This document shows, in pieces, positions 12,701-24,604 of a stretch of DNA of 64,000 nt. How positions within the stretch are numbered: position 1 is the first letter of the stretch; each line of letters begins with the position of its first letter. The notes beneath the pieces are model-generated. The model had not been told where the DNA came from and made no database searches. It worked only from the letters and a program-made list of their open reading frames with translations. The stretch is from Flectonema sp. DT1601 (Eukaryota > Euglenozoa > Diplonemea > Diplonemida > Diplonemidae). A program made the position numbers and the translations under genes. Where the stretch lies: assembly GCA_964019425.1 (NCBI GenBank), contig OZ025801.1, positions 372,001 to 436,000 on the forward strand, read 5' to 3'.

Positions 12701-15700
12701 CCCGCTTTCAGCATTGCGTTAATGACAGACATGTGAGGAGCAGAGTCGAGATATTTAGATGAAGCTGTAATTATAAATGCTTTACGAAAGACACTTGATG
12801 GATCACTATTAGAACTCGTCCCCTTAAGCCCAGGTACTATATGAAGAATCCACTCAACTACAGTAACACTTCCATGTGCTGCTGCTATCTCTAAGGCTGA
12901 CATGTTGTCATCATTCTGTTGAAGTATTATTGACATTTGATGATCAGCGCTCTCAATTTCTTGATCACCTCCGTAGGGTTTAAACTGTTGTTCAGCAACA
13001 GCTAAGACATCGTCGAGTACTGTTGTAGCATATTTATGATCTCCTTCCCATCTTGCGATTCCGTGAAGTACAGTTTCTCTCATGTGATTATCAGCCGAGA
13101 AAGGATCAGCACCCATTGATAATAAATAACCAATCACATCATCATACTTTTTATGAACTGCCAGGTGTAATGCCGTGTATGAAGACTTGTCAGGTTTCTC
13201 CAACAAAGTAGAGTCATATTCATGAATCTTTTTCACAAGTGAAAGCAAACCTGACGACACTGCCGCATGTAAAGGAGTCTCTTCAATCGCAATAACAGGA
13301 ACACCTTTTATGAATGATGATATGTCAGTTGTAGAACCTTTACTTGGGATGGTAATACAGTCACCGAATTGATATGTTAATTTATCACTTGAGTTAGAAG
13401 GATCTGATATAATGAGACCATGTTTTGATATAACGTGCCAAGTCTCAAAACCATAACCATCCATTCTGGTGATGTCAATATCGAAGTCGTGAGCGAATCC
13501 TAAAAGCTCCTCAACTGTTTGAAGATGTTTATTTGAGATGGCTTCCAGTAAAGCAGTTTTTCCAAGACCTGAATTCTGACGAGTTCCAAATAACTGCTGC
13601 ATATCGATGAGAGGGTCATCAGCATCTTCATCATCTGCTCTTATTAATTGTGATTGATAACCTTCTAATAACATTTCTACTATCTCAATGTGACCTTTCC
13701 TTGACGCAACATGTAAGGCATTTGAGTCACCAAAAGCTTCTTTCTCATCTTCCTCTAACCCTAAGGCATCTTCTGTAAGGTTATTCTCTGTTGGTATTAT
13801 CTGAATTTCCTTGTCGAGGAGATATTTTACTATTTCCGTGTTGTTAGTGTTTGCTGCTCGTAGAAGTGCGAGACCCCAATCAATAAACTGATAAGCTTTT
13901 TGATTAACTCTTCCACCAAATTCCCTAAGGATAGCAGCATGTCCATTCTCTGCAGCTGTTGCTAAGGCTGGGAGGTAAATCATTTCACTCCAACCGTAGA
14001 TGTATCCAGCTTGAGAACTAGATCCAGCCATTCCTGTTGATTGAGCGACGGAAGGTGTTTTAACAATTTTATTAGAAAGAACAGCTCGCAGAACATCAGC
14101 GTGATTAGCAGCAGCTGCTCTCATCAGAGGAGTACATCCTCTGTTGTCTTCAGAACAGAGTAAGTCAAACCATTCATTACCAGCTTTTGTTATTAAAGTT
14201 AACATAACACGTTTGAGACCAACTGTACTGGCGACATGTGCTGCTGTTTCTCCAGAAGAGTTTTTTGCTAAAATGTCGACACCGTTTTCAGAAAGTAAAT
14301 CAACGGTTTCTCCGATTCTCTCATCTAATTCAATAGCTTTAGGACCAGTTCTCTGTAACGCAAAATGAATTGGAGTATCTCCTGTTGAAGAAAGCATTAA
14401 GCTAAGTTCAGAAAATATTTCAAGTCTTCGTATGGTTCTGATGTCAAGTCTCTTAGCAGCGATGTGTAGAAGTGATGCTCCATCTATCCCTCTAACACAC
14501 ATCGCTTGTTCTTGGGCTGATTTAGTTGACAACAAATATTTAGTAACAGTCTTTCTCTGGTTGTTAACGGCAACCATTAGCGGTGTAGATCCTTGGCAAT
14601 CTACGACTAACGCTGCTTCAGGAGACTTTCTCATCATTGCTTCAACAACAGGAGCACATCCAACTTTAGCAGCTGCGTGTAATGGAGTGCTCAGTTTATA
14701 ATTCTGAACACCTGGATCAGCATCACCCAAGTCTAATAGAATGTTTACTGTTTCTAAATGAGAAGTTTTAGCTGCGGCATGCAGACACGTAGACCCAGCA
14801 GCAGCACCAGTGTCGAGACTGAGTCCTAATTTTAATATGTCTTGAATTACTGATTGAGAATGATTATTTCTCATAACTTCAAGGTGGTATCGAAGTCTTG
14901 CATTGTCTCCTTGCATACCTGCTAAGTAAAATGGAGTAGAAACTCTCTCACGCATTGCTTTTGTGAATGGTCGAGGAGCAGGTGCTAAACTAGAACTAGT
15001 TGCAACTGGAGTGACGTCAAGAATCTCTTCGTAGCCGTACACTTCAATAGTTGATACAAATAGAGAAGGAGTTGGATTTGAATCTCTTTCAGGACTGTTT
15101 AAAGAAATAGTTCTGCTGGTCGGAGGTTTTCCCAACTTTTTCCTCAACTCTTGTCTTGTCTTTGTAAGAGCCATACAGTATTGATTATCACATTCAACTT
15201 CAATTGTGTATTCAGAAGACGGAACAATTATTTTATCATCCGTATCTAATAACGCTAATTTCACTGTTTCACTTTGACCAACTAAAGCTCTGACTGCATC
15301 TCCAAGACGCTCTGTTCCAACAGCAGAAGAGGTGCTGTTTTTTTGCTTTTCCTCGATATAGTTCCATATGCTGGTGTATTCTTTACCTTTTAAAGTAAAT
15401 GGACCAGTCGTCTTTAGAGACAATGCTTTGATCTGACTGATGTCAATTGTATTTTGTAACTGATCATTTCTAATATACATTAGTATGTCACAGTAGGTGT
15501 CGTATTTTGGTTCTGCAAAGACACGTAAATTTGAAGTCTTTGTCTGCATTAGTGCTTTACGACTGGCTAAGCTGTGACCTAATAAGGCTCTGATTCCATC
15601 AACCATAATATCTGCATTGTGAATGTTGTCATGCATTTGTAAGTAAAATCTCATATTTTTATACATCTTTCCTCTGAGTTCAAAGGGAACTCCGTTAGAA

Positions 15701-18006
15701 GAACATGGAGAGAGTTCAAGTATCCCAGAGATGTCTTTTTGATTATCATTTCTGGTAGTTTTAGAAGTAATTCCTGAGGAGTCATTGATGACTATCGCTG
15801 CCGGTATCTTTAAAGTCATTACAATGCTGTCAGACATGACGGAATCTCCGTCCATTTCACCTCTTTGAATTCTCTCTTTAAGAATATGTCTGACTTGTTC
15901 AAGAGCTTTACAGTAGTCTCTGTTTTCATGACTGAGAGGGCTGCGACCTGTTTCTAAGAGGGCATTTGCAATTTTTGAATCTGTGTCTACATATTTAAGA
16001 ACGCCATCAACGTCTGATTTCTCACTAAACTGCTCAGGTGGTAATAGCATTTCAGGAAGTGGAATTCCTGTCTTTCGAGTTCGAACTCCCTCTAGAGCGA
16101 GGCAGTACTCAAGGTACTTCTCTTCGCCGTCGTTAAATTTTAATCGCTTTGATCCTGTAGCAACCAAGGAAGCAATTTTATCCTGGTCAGAATCAATGAA
16201 TCGATAAACAGCTTTTCGTAATGCCAACGGATCGTTTAAAAAGAATGAAATAATACTCTTGGGAGGATGGAGTTCAGGAGGGATTTCAATTCCAATCAAA
16301 TCAGATCGAATTGAGTGAAGAGCAACACAAAACGCTTCTGTTTCGTGATGGAGAAGACGTTTACCAGTTGAAACTAATACCATTTCCCTCATATGGTCTC
16401 CAATAATTAACCTTCTAACACTATCTTCCAACTCTAAGGGATCAAGCATACCGAGAATACTAATGTCCGGTAGTAATATTTGAGGAATTACTTGTGATAT
16501 CTCTTCTCTTATTATCATCAAAGCATTCGAGAAAGGGAAATATTCATGTCGTAGAACTGAATTCTTATCTGTTGATAACAACTGTAGCTTTGCAGCTACA
16601 GGATCTTTAGATTTTAAGAAACAATGTTCTCTAATGAGCTCGAGTAACGTAGTCATATCTTCAGAATCGTGAGGGATGTTATTTATATTATCCATTGAGT
16701 TTAGTTGAGCAAGTACTGCTTTAGGAATGTTACTAAGTCTGGAAGGAACATCTATCCTCGGTTTTAATTCCTCATTAAATTCTTTTCTAACTATTTCCAA
16801 AGCTGAACAGTACAGTGCAGCTCCCAATAATTGAGTTCCTGTTTGGGGATACCTGAGTGTTGCATCACCTGTTTCTAAGAGTACATCACGAAGCTCAGGA
16901 TGCTCTTCAAAATGAATTTTAATTTGACCAGACACAGACTCAGCAGTCATTTCTTTATGAAGGAGATCTGTAACACTTGCTGGGGGGACTCTTAATCCCT
17001 CTGGGAGGTCAACTCCTTTAACAGCTCTCCCTTTCCAATTTTTTAACTTCGTTCTCGTTGGTGATGAAGGAGCAGATTGTAATCCTACTTCACCATCATA
17101 AGCAGTAACAACAACAAGAGCTGAATATGCGTATGTTGGATTTACTATATGAACATGAGTAGCATTCTTCTTCTCATCTGTTTCTGTTCTAGTTTGTAAT
17201 AACAAACCAGAGTCACCATGTAGTGGTTCTGTTGTGGTGTTACGAGGATATTTTAGTACAAACTTTTTAGTAACGTCCATATTTTGAAAAGGTCTGATAG
17301 GACGATTTCCAACACTACAGAGGACAAACACTTCACCGATATCAGTTCCAGTCAGAACTAAGTTTGTTAATGCCATTGAAGTACAACTTGGAGGTGGAGC
17401 TACATAAATCTGAAGAACACTACCATCACCAGCATTACTCAAGGGTGTGATTGCCATCTTACCACGTGGTGTCTGTGGTGTTATCCCTCGAGGGGTTTTT
17501 GGTCCAAGAGCAGGTACTCCAGTTGCATTCATTTCTTGCTGTTGATATTGAAAAGGACCAGTACTGTGAGCACTATTCACAGATCCCCAAGTCAGCTCTC
17601 TACTCTGAGTTTGTTGTAATTGTTGAATTGGGTTCCTCTCATGACGTGGTGACTGCACAACTTTAAAAGGCCACAATGCGGTACTTCCAAATATCGAATG
17701 GTTTAAGTCGGGTAACTTTGCAGCCAGTGCTGGGACTGTTAAAGAACGTAGACCTGAAGGAACAGATTTACATTCATCAATACCAGCATCACGTTCTCTC
17801 TTTTGTCTCGAGTGATTTACTTGTGGTCCACTCTTAAACCTTTGAAGCATAAAGGATGGTGCCGTAATAGGCCCAGCCATGCTGGTCATCGATTGATGCG
17901 GTCCTAACGACGCGCTGTGACTCGCATTAACTCCTGGCCCATGTGACAGACTTTGAAAAGATCGCTCCCTTCTGAAACCCAATTTTGGGCTGCTTGGGAA
18001 TTCCAT
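6779..18006 (-). CDS. Giant ankyrin-repeat polycystin (PKD2/TRPP-like) cation channel with NADAR-like repeats
   Basis: Two long frames join through an 80-nt GT-AG intron (12454-12533), so this is one 3,715-aa gene (exons 12534-18006 and 6779-12453; ACA G|GT CGA keeps frame). Residues 1-200 are disordered. Seven degenerate repeats (about 340-955) carry the pattern ALL-x-TG-x(3)-L...YC-x-AL-x-x-VR, best matched by the NADAR/YbiA C-terminal half. Ankyrin repeats run from about 1030 to 1800 and again near 2490-2520 and 2850-2970. The channel follows: S1 near 3016-3036; a polycystin extracellular domain (RWIDLQTRALFVEFNIYNPS near 3202-3221, GSVRLRQLRV near 3109); S2-S6 to about 3553; pore motif FGQWDF at 3515-3520, comparable to PKD2 LGDFDF; and a coiled coil at about 3650-3703. 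It probably conducts cations in the flagellar or plasma membrane. The ATG follows TTTCTTTTTTCCTCAG by 18 nt; an out-of-frame ATG sits 5 nt upstream. Confidence 0.85.
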
Positions 18007-18024
18007 CGCATCTTATGTTATGGC

Positions 18025-18040
18025 CTGAGGAAAAAAGAAA
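18025..18040 (-). promoter_or_regulatory. Candidate 5' splice acceptor (AG at 18025-18026)
   Basis: The minus strand reads TTTCTTTTTTCCTCAG, 18 nt before the channel ATG. It is a textbook polypyrimidine-AG with no coding exon visible upstream. Confidence 0.6.
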
Positions 18041-18081
18041 TTCGTTGAGACCTTTAGAAGTGATTTCGTAAATACCATAAT

Positions 18082-18117
18082 CGTAATAAATATTATTACG
18101 GTACGTCAAGCGTACCG
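18082..18117. other. Two abutting stem-loops
   Basis: CGTAATAA/TTATTACG (8-bp stem, 3-nt loop, 18082-18100) is followed at once by CGGTACG/CGTACCG (7-bp stem, loop TCAAG, 18099-18117); the two share a CG. They lie about 60-90 nt upstream of the channel's T-rich acceptor. Their role is unknown. Confidence 0.5.
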
Positions 18118-18468
18118 AGGGGTGTCTTTGCATCATTCCGTTGAAGGCTTTTTTCCTAACTGAAAAAAACACGAATCCGAAATGCGAATTATCAAAAGCT
18201 TTTACTTCTTTCTGTGAATACCGTGAGAGGTGCATCACTTTACTCACTCAAATGTTTCGAAGAAAGCAGGCAAATATTTTTTTGTCGCAATTTCTAATTT
18301 TTTTTTTTTTTTTTTTTTCCCCCATAAAAACGTGTTTTTGGGGACAACAAAAGATTGTAAATAGAACACAAAAAAACAGGAAACAAAACCCTCCAACAGG
18401 AAGGCATCCGCGAGAACGATGCTTACCAACGATCTGTGTTTCTGGGATAGTTGAAACAACATATCAGG

Positions 18469-21213
18469 TTAGAAGAAGTCAGACATTACAGCAATAGAAT
18501 ACAATACATATGAAGCTTCCTAACTACCCTAATAATTCCATTGATCTCCATTTCATATGATAAACGGATGATAATTTATTTGTAACCATTTCTATTGAAG
18601 CAGGGGTACGATCTCCATATTCGATCTACTTCAGCAACGCTTACCTTATTCGATGCGTACATTGCTTTGAGATTGTTGAGATCATCTGCGAGCTCAGTCT
18701 GTTTGTTGTTAATTTAATAAAAAGGAGAAAAGATATACTGAGACCGGTTCCTCCAAATTCAAACCAATCTAAATTTGTGGTTAACTGTTCCTTTTTGTAC
18801 ATAAAATACAAATGCATAAACAACATGATGATGATTTAGGAGATAGTTCCAGATATAGTGATCACAGGTAATCTTAGTGTAGGCACCCCCGCAATTGACA
18901 CAAATACTTTACATTATAATAAATGTTTCACAGATTTCATAGTCTTAGCCTGTGCTTGCTTTAAGATTACCTTCTCCAAAAACCTGACTAACTCTTTTTT
19001 TGATACTTAATTAAAGATTATTGAGTGTGGTGAACACAGGGATTGAGAAATCTGATAAAGGGGAAATAGTCATTCGAAGGCAATGAATAGTTATTTTATC
19101 GCAGAGAAATTATCGGGGAATGAACATGTCTAGCTGCCACACTGACAATGGTTTTTAATAGGTGCCCAGGTTTGGTGGCATATTACCTAAATGGAATTTT
19201 GTCAAAGACGGATTAACAATTACTGTTGCATCCTCATCAGTACTGTGGACCGACATATTTCCCAAGTTGATTTTAGTCAGCTTTAGCAAATGGAAAATTT
19301 ACTATTTAATAAAAAACTATTGCGGGCGCCAACGCGTCAGGAACATAAAAGACATCGCAATAATACCTCTCTTGTGAAATCGTGTGTGCCCAGAAATGCA
19401 AATTCACTTTTTTTTAAATATTATAAACAAAAAAAATTAAGATAAATACCTTTTCTTCAATCTGAAGTTTCATTGAGGCGGCAGACCTCTCAAGCATTGA
19501 GAGGGCAGAGAGGACTCTACCTCGTTCTTGAAGCCATGAAATGAAACTTTGGTGATCATGATCAGATGTTAATTCCTCAGGAGCAGATGATAGTTGCATT
19601 CTAGTAAATAGTTTGTGAACATCACGTAAAGAGAAGAAACATTTAACTGCCGGGTCATCTATTGGAAGTCGCCTGCTAAATCGATTCTGAAGTCTTTCTA
19701 AAAGTGAAGCCAACCACCAAACTAATCCAACAGCAGGAACAGTCGCCATGATGTTCATATTCATTCGGTGAGTTCTTAAGATAGCAGCTACTTCTACAGC
19801 TTGTTCATCAATAGCAACTTTCGTCTTAATCACTTCAAGAATCAATGCTCTCCCTACCTCACCTCTAGCAGCGTTGAATAATGGATATTTGATCTGCTCT
19901 TCCAGAACGTTATTTACGGGTTTCCATGCTTCTGGATCATCAAATCCGTGTTTCTCAGCCGCATGAAGAGCTTCCTTATCATCAGGTGCTGTCGTTTTTA
20001 TAAAATCAATGAGCATATGTTGGAGAACGTTTCTCGAATCTTTGAGTGCGAGAAGGCTTTTTCCTTGACTTTTTCCCAAAGGAGTTGAAAGTTCGTTGTA
20101 TATATCCTTAAGGGGATCGATCACATGTGTTGCTAAGAATTCCAACCACGAAGCCGCAGTACTCTTTCCCCAGTTGGCGATTTGAGCCCATTTTCCAACA
20201 TAGTGAAGGTATCCACACAGCAATCCTGTCGCAACTCCTACACCAACTAGTTTAAGACACTGAACAGAATAATACCAATAGTACAAAGGCTTTGTTTGAG
20301 CAAGTAGACTATCTGAAAAGTCATTAGCAACATGAAGCTCATCAAGCATACTTTGAATTATATCATAATCAGTTCGTATTGGACCATTCTCAGGTGTTTG
20401 TATCTTTTTAATCATTGAGTGACACTCTCGAAGTACGTCTCCATCGATCACGGAACCATTTGTAGTAGTTGTGTTGGTACTCAACAGATCTGTGCAATTT
20501 CTTAAAAAAGTTCCCAAAAGTTTCGCATTAACTTCACCAACTCTACCAATTGCATCTCTAATTCCATCATTTTCTGATAAATCTAACAAATTGACTTCTG
20601 CTGCACAGCTGTGGACAAGTCCAGCTGCTACATCAAGAGCCTTCTCAATGATGTGCATAATCTTAACTCGTCTGTTGGCTTCGTGAGAGTTCATTAATAG
20701 CATCGGATGAAGGTCAACCCATTTCCAAAATATCACCTGCGCATATATCTTTTCTCTTACCGACAACAACACTCCGATTACTAAGTCGGAAAGTACTACT
20801 CTGGCTCTGCATAACAACACCAAAAGAGATTTTGACGTGGCTCTAACTCGTGGTAATGGCGATTGCCATACTGTTGGAAGCATCTTACCAAATGCTTTTC
20901 GTATGCTAGCAGATCTTGTAAAAACAAGTGAAGTAGTAGGTGACAGTGGCGTGTCAACTGATTCACAGTCGCTGTTAAAATTTCGAACATTTCGACGTTG
21001 GAGTCGTGCGAGTAATGTGTGCAATACTTCACTGACGTCTTTGGTTGTTCTGCTTCCTAACTTCTGAGTTAATATTTGTATTCGTCTTGCGCCTATAATC
21101 GCAACGTCATCTGAAAAACTTGCAGATGCATCCAACTCTTTTTCTATAGAATACGATAGAGTTTGCGGAGACCAAATATCTTCATCACTATTGTGGGCGG
21201 GTGTCAGAACCAT
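18469..21213 (-). CDS. NCA2: NCA2-like mitochondrial membrane protein
   Basis: Exon 1 (19450-21213) encodes 588 aa. Two hydrophobic segments (near residues 313-335 and 515-535) flank the family's signature helix ALILEVIKTKVAIDEQA followed by NMNIMATVPAVGLVWWLA, which matches NCA2 of yeast and plants. NCA2 acts at the mitochondrial outer membrane and affects ATP6/ATP8 expression. A 751-nt intron ends in AACAACAAACAG, giving an in-frame 18-aa exon 2 (18645-18698, TELADDLNN...). Exon 3 (18469-18519, 16 aa to TAA) uses an atypical acceptor, GGTAGTTAG, and is uncertain. The start ATG is 22 nt after CCACCACAG; a 4-codon upstream ORF (MSDL) lies in that leader. Confidence 0.7.
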
Positions 21214-21235
21214 GCGTTTTATAAATCAGACATCC

Positions 21236-21250
21236 CTGTGGTGGAATTAA
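21236..21250 (-). promoter_or_regulatory. Candidate 5' splice acceptor (AG at 21236-21237)
   Basis: TTTAATTCCACCACAG lies 22 nt before the NCA2-like start; the leader contains a complete ATG-x3-TAA mini-ORF. Confidence 0.4.
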
Positions 21251-21461
21251 AAATATGTGGAGTTAGTTGTCAGCTTGTTACAAGGCAACTGTTACATAGT
21301 AATTGTGTTTCCTATTTTAAATAAAAGCTAAACAAGACGAGGAGGTATCTCCATACTGAAATCCAACACATTATGACTGGCTTATGATGATAACACAGTA
21401 CGGGCAACTCGGGTTATGACCTCAACAAATACTATCAAGAGATCAGAGTACTTACTACTGC

Positions 21462-22153
21462 TTAGGCAACAACCTGCTGAAGGGCAGGGTTGGACATGAA
21501 TCCAAAGCTGACGGCACGTCCGGTCAACTTCTTGTAGGCAGCGGTGAAGGTGTCGATCTGTTTGTTGTTTTATAGATAAACAGTTGCATTACTGAAAGAA
21601 AATAGAAATAATAAAATGAAAGTTAGGTCACATCATTACTACTATTAAATATTCATACCTTGGAGTCGAGCTTGTTCTTGTCACGAGCATCAAGGTACAC
21701 CTTCAAGTGCTTTGATCCATCAACCAACTGTCTGATACGCTTACCACAGATGTCGTTAGGGTAGCAGATGTCGTCAAGGACGGCCTCCTGAACAGCCTTC
21801 ATGGTTCTGCTACGTGGGATTGGGCAGTGAGTAGTGGCACCAGTGGTCTGGATCTTTCTCTGGGCAACGAAGATGAACTGTCTCTGGAGCTTCTTCTCGA
21901 GGTCAGCAACCAACATCTTCTGAACCTTGTGAAGCTTTCTGATGAAACGAAGTGGGAAGAAGACAACGGCAGCGGTCTTGGTGGAGGTCACTTCGACAAC
22001 CTTCACGGAGTTGATGACGAATCCGGTGAGGGCAGACTTCACGTTCTTCGAGTTCTGCTCAGAGTCGTAGATGACCTGAGCAACCTTGGTCTCGAGCTCG
22101 GTGGCAGTCTTACGGTGAGACTTACGGATCTTGTTCATGGAAGGGGACGACAT
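21462..22153 (-). CDS. RPS7: Ribosomal protein eS7, tandem copy 1
   Basis: Exons 21659-22153 and 21462-21557, with a 101-nt intron (GTATGA...ACAAACAG), encode 196 aa, close to the 194 aa of human RPS7. Family matches include LHKVQKMLVADLEKKLQRQF, PRSRTMKAVQEAVLDDICYP and GKRIRQLVDGSKHLKVYLD, ending in DTFTAAYKKLTGRAVSFGF. It is a component of the small cytosolic subunit. The ATG at 22153 was chosen because all four copies share it; a longer in-frame reading upstream is private to this copy. Codons end mostly in C/G, unlike neighbouring genes, as expected for a highly expressed gene. The intron is identical to that of copy 4. Confidence 0.96.
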
Positions 22154-22401
22154 TTTGTGTGAAGTAAGTTTAACCCGAAAAAGTGGTTGGACCTGAGGGG
22201 ACAACGAAATAAAGAATAAAGCAAAATATTCAATCTAATCGTGGCTGCGACAACAAAGGATATTTTGAGAACTCGTAGCGGGGTGATGTGATTTTTCAAC
22301 ACTAACTTTGCTTTCTGGTACTTTTATGAACAAAACGTCCCTTTCAGCCGCCTGCTGCAGTTGCTTCTGTCTTCAAAATTGCGGTCCCTCATATAACATA
22401 T

Positions 22402-23134
22402 TTATGCAACAACCTGCTGAAGGGCAGGGTTGGACATGAATCCAAAGCTGACGGCACGTCCGGTCAACTTCTTGTAGGCAGCGGTGAAGGTGTCGATCTG
22501 TTTGTTGTTTGTTAGGGCTACTACATTCAACTTACAATTGGACAATCTAAGCTGAGAGACTAGGTGAGGCTTCCACTTCCTTAAAGCAGCACTTCTTAAA
22601 CTCAATAACAGAAATAAAAATTAATTATTCAATACAAACCTTGGAGTCGAGCTTGTTCTTGTCACGAGCATCAAGGTACACCTTCAAGTGCTTTGATCCA
22701 TCAACCAACTGTCTGATACGCTTACCACAGATGTCGTTAGGGTAGCAGATGTCGTCAAGGACGGCCTCCTGAACAGCCTTCATGGTTCTGCTACGTGGGA
22801 TTGGGCAGTGAGTGGTGGCACCAGTGGTCTGGATCTTTCTCTGGGCAACGAAGATGAACTGTCTCTGGAGCTTCTTCTCAAGGTCAGCAACCAACATCTT
22901 CTGAACCTTGTGAAGCTTTCTGATGAAACGAAGTGGGAAGAAGACAACGGCAGCGGTCTTGGTGGAGGTCACTTCGACAACCTTCACGGAGTTGATGACG
23001 AATCCGGTGAGGGCGGACTTCACGTTCTTCGAGTTCTGCTCAGAGTCGTAGATGACCTGAGCAACCTTGGTCTCGAGCTCGGTGGCAGTCTTACGGTGAG
23101 ACTTACGGATCTTGTTCATGGAAGGGGACGACAT
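22402..23134 (-). CDS. RPS7: Ribosomal protein eS7, tandem copy 2
   Basis: Exons 22640-23134 and 22402-22497, with a 142-nt intron (GTTTGT...ACAAACAG), encode the same 196-aa protein as the other copies. The intron sequence is unique to this copy. The 21-nt leader TTATCAATTTAACAAATAAAA is identical to that of copy 3 and begins right after an AG; beyond the AG the two copies diverge completely. At the last codon GCA replaces GCC, used in the other copies. Confidence 0.96.
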
Positions 23135-23625
23135 TTTTATTTGTTAAATTGATAACTGTGTGAAACAAAACACATTTTATTCACAACAGAAGACATCATA
23201 AGCAGCACTAAATGCCAGCAAATCCTTAACAACTTCCGACAGCTTGTGATGGACGCTACTCCCAGACCTCCCCTACTCCAACATATCCTTCAGACTCTGT
23301 GATGCTACCAGATGGTCCCTTCGTGGAATGGGCAGCACCCGTGGAGGTAGTGCCGAAAGTATATTATTCAAGGATCACCTGCAGTAGAATAGAAGATTTC
23401 AACAAACTAACTAACGAACTAATACTCTTCTCGATCGATAAAAGGTTTGATACCGTCACGAGATACCGTCACGATGGGCTAATTCACGGAGAGAAAAAAA
23501 GAAGAGGAAAGCGAGCCTTTCCAAAAAAAATAAAAAAAGGAAAACATAAGCAACGGATGATTATAAGATACGTAAATAATAACAACACTTTTTATTCTTT
23601 CTCTCAACTTCCTTGTTGTCTATTC
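23135..23625. other. Spacer between eS7 copies 3 and 2
   Basis: This holds the copy 2 leader and acceptor and a 13-bp tandem duplication (GATACCGTCACGA twice, near 23450-23475). The plus-strand frame over it has no recognisable product. Confidence 0.6.
23156..23170 (-). promoter_or_regulatory. Candidate 5' splice acceptor of eS7 copy 2 (AG at 23156-23157)
   Basis: TTTTGTTTCACACAG precedes a 21-nt leader. Identity with copy 3 stops near this AG, which marks the start of the transcript exon. Confidence 0.6.
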
Positions 23626-24288
23626 TTAGGCAACAACCTGCTGAAGGGCAGGGTTGGACATGAATCCAAAGCTGACGGCACGTCCGGTCAACTTCTTGTA
23701 GGCAGCGGTGAAGGTGTCGATCTGTTTGTTTATAAATATTAGTTTACTTAAGCCCTTGAAAGGAATAGAGTTTAAATTAACTTATTGACATACCTTGGAG
23801 TCGAGCTTGTTCTTGTCACGAGCATCAAGGTACACCTTCAAGTGCTTTGATCCATCAACCAACTGTCTGATACGCTTACCACAGATGTCGTTAGGGTAGC
23901 AGATGTCGTCAAGGACGGCCTCCTGAACAGCCTTCATGGTTCTGCTACGTGGGATTGGGCAGTGAGTGGTGGCACCAGTGGTCTGGATCTTTCTCTGGGC
24001 AACGAAGATGAACTGTCTCTGAAGTTTCTTCTCAAGGTCAGCAACCAACATCTTCTGAACCTTGTGAAGCTTTCTGATGAAACGAAGTGGGAAGAAGACA
24101 ACGGCAGCGGTCTTGGTGGAGGTCACTTCGACAACCTTCACGGAGTTGATGACGAATCCGGTGAGGGCAGACTTCACGTTCTTCGAGTTCTGCTCAGAGT
24201 CGTAGATGACCTGAGCAACCTTGGTCTCGAGCTCGGTGGCAGTCTTACGGTGAGACTTACGGATCTTGTTCATGGAAGGGGACGACAT
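23626..24288 (-). CDS. RPS7: Ribosomal protein eS7, tandem copy 3
   Basis: Exons 23794-24288 and 23626-23721, with a 72-nt intron (GTATGT...ACAAACAG), encode the same 196 aa. This is the shortest intron of the four and its sequence is unique. The leader is shared with copy 2, whereas an exon polymorphism (GTCTGCCCTC rather than GTCCGCCCTC, around 24168) is shared with copy 1. The gene therefore looks like a patchwork produced by gene conversion. Confidence 0.96.
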
Positions 24289-24604
24289 TTTTATTTGTTA
24301 AATTGATAACTGTTTCGGAAACGAAAGATAACATCCCACACATTACCCTCAACAACAATCGGCAACGTTCCGATAAAAGCCTAACATGAGTGTTGCCAAG
24401 TCGATAGCCTGTGTCGAGAAGAAATATTTTCAAACTGGCCTAACCTGATTGATAACATGAAGAGATCACAATGCCCTCAGTTTTTTTTTTTTTTCTTGTT
24501 TTTTTTAAACTTTTTTTTTTTTTGAAAATTCACTATCTTTTGCTTCTTACAACAATGGATAAAAAGCAATCACTGAGCCTGAATTAAAAATGTCACGACA
24601 CCGC
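24289..24604. other. Spacer between eS7 copies 4 and 3
   Basis: The spacer holds the copy 3 leader (24289-24309) and two T runs near 24481-24525. Nothing else is seen. Confidence 0.6.
24310..24324 (-). promoter_or_regulatory. Candidate 5' splice acceptor of eS7 copy 3 (AG at 24310-24311)
   Basis: CTTTCGTTTCCGAAACAG lies before the same 21-nt leader as copy 2. The sequence 5' of the AG is unrelated to that of copy 2. Confidence 0.55.

Larger units (their letters stand above)
18007..18468. other. Spacer between NCA2-like gene and channel gene
   Basis: This gap holds the channel's short 5' leader (18007-18024), a T-rich acceptor at 18025, two adjacent stem-loops at 18082-18117 and a 22-nt T run near 18297-18318. 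No gene is visible. Confidence 0.6.

Noticed and set aside
12424-18006. The two halves of the channel as two separate genes
   Set aside because: A GT-AG intron with the local acceptor type (ACCACAAAACAG) joins them in frame; the second half has no start context and begins mid-domain.
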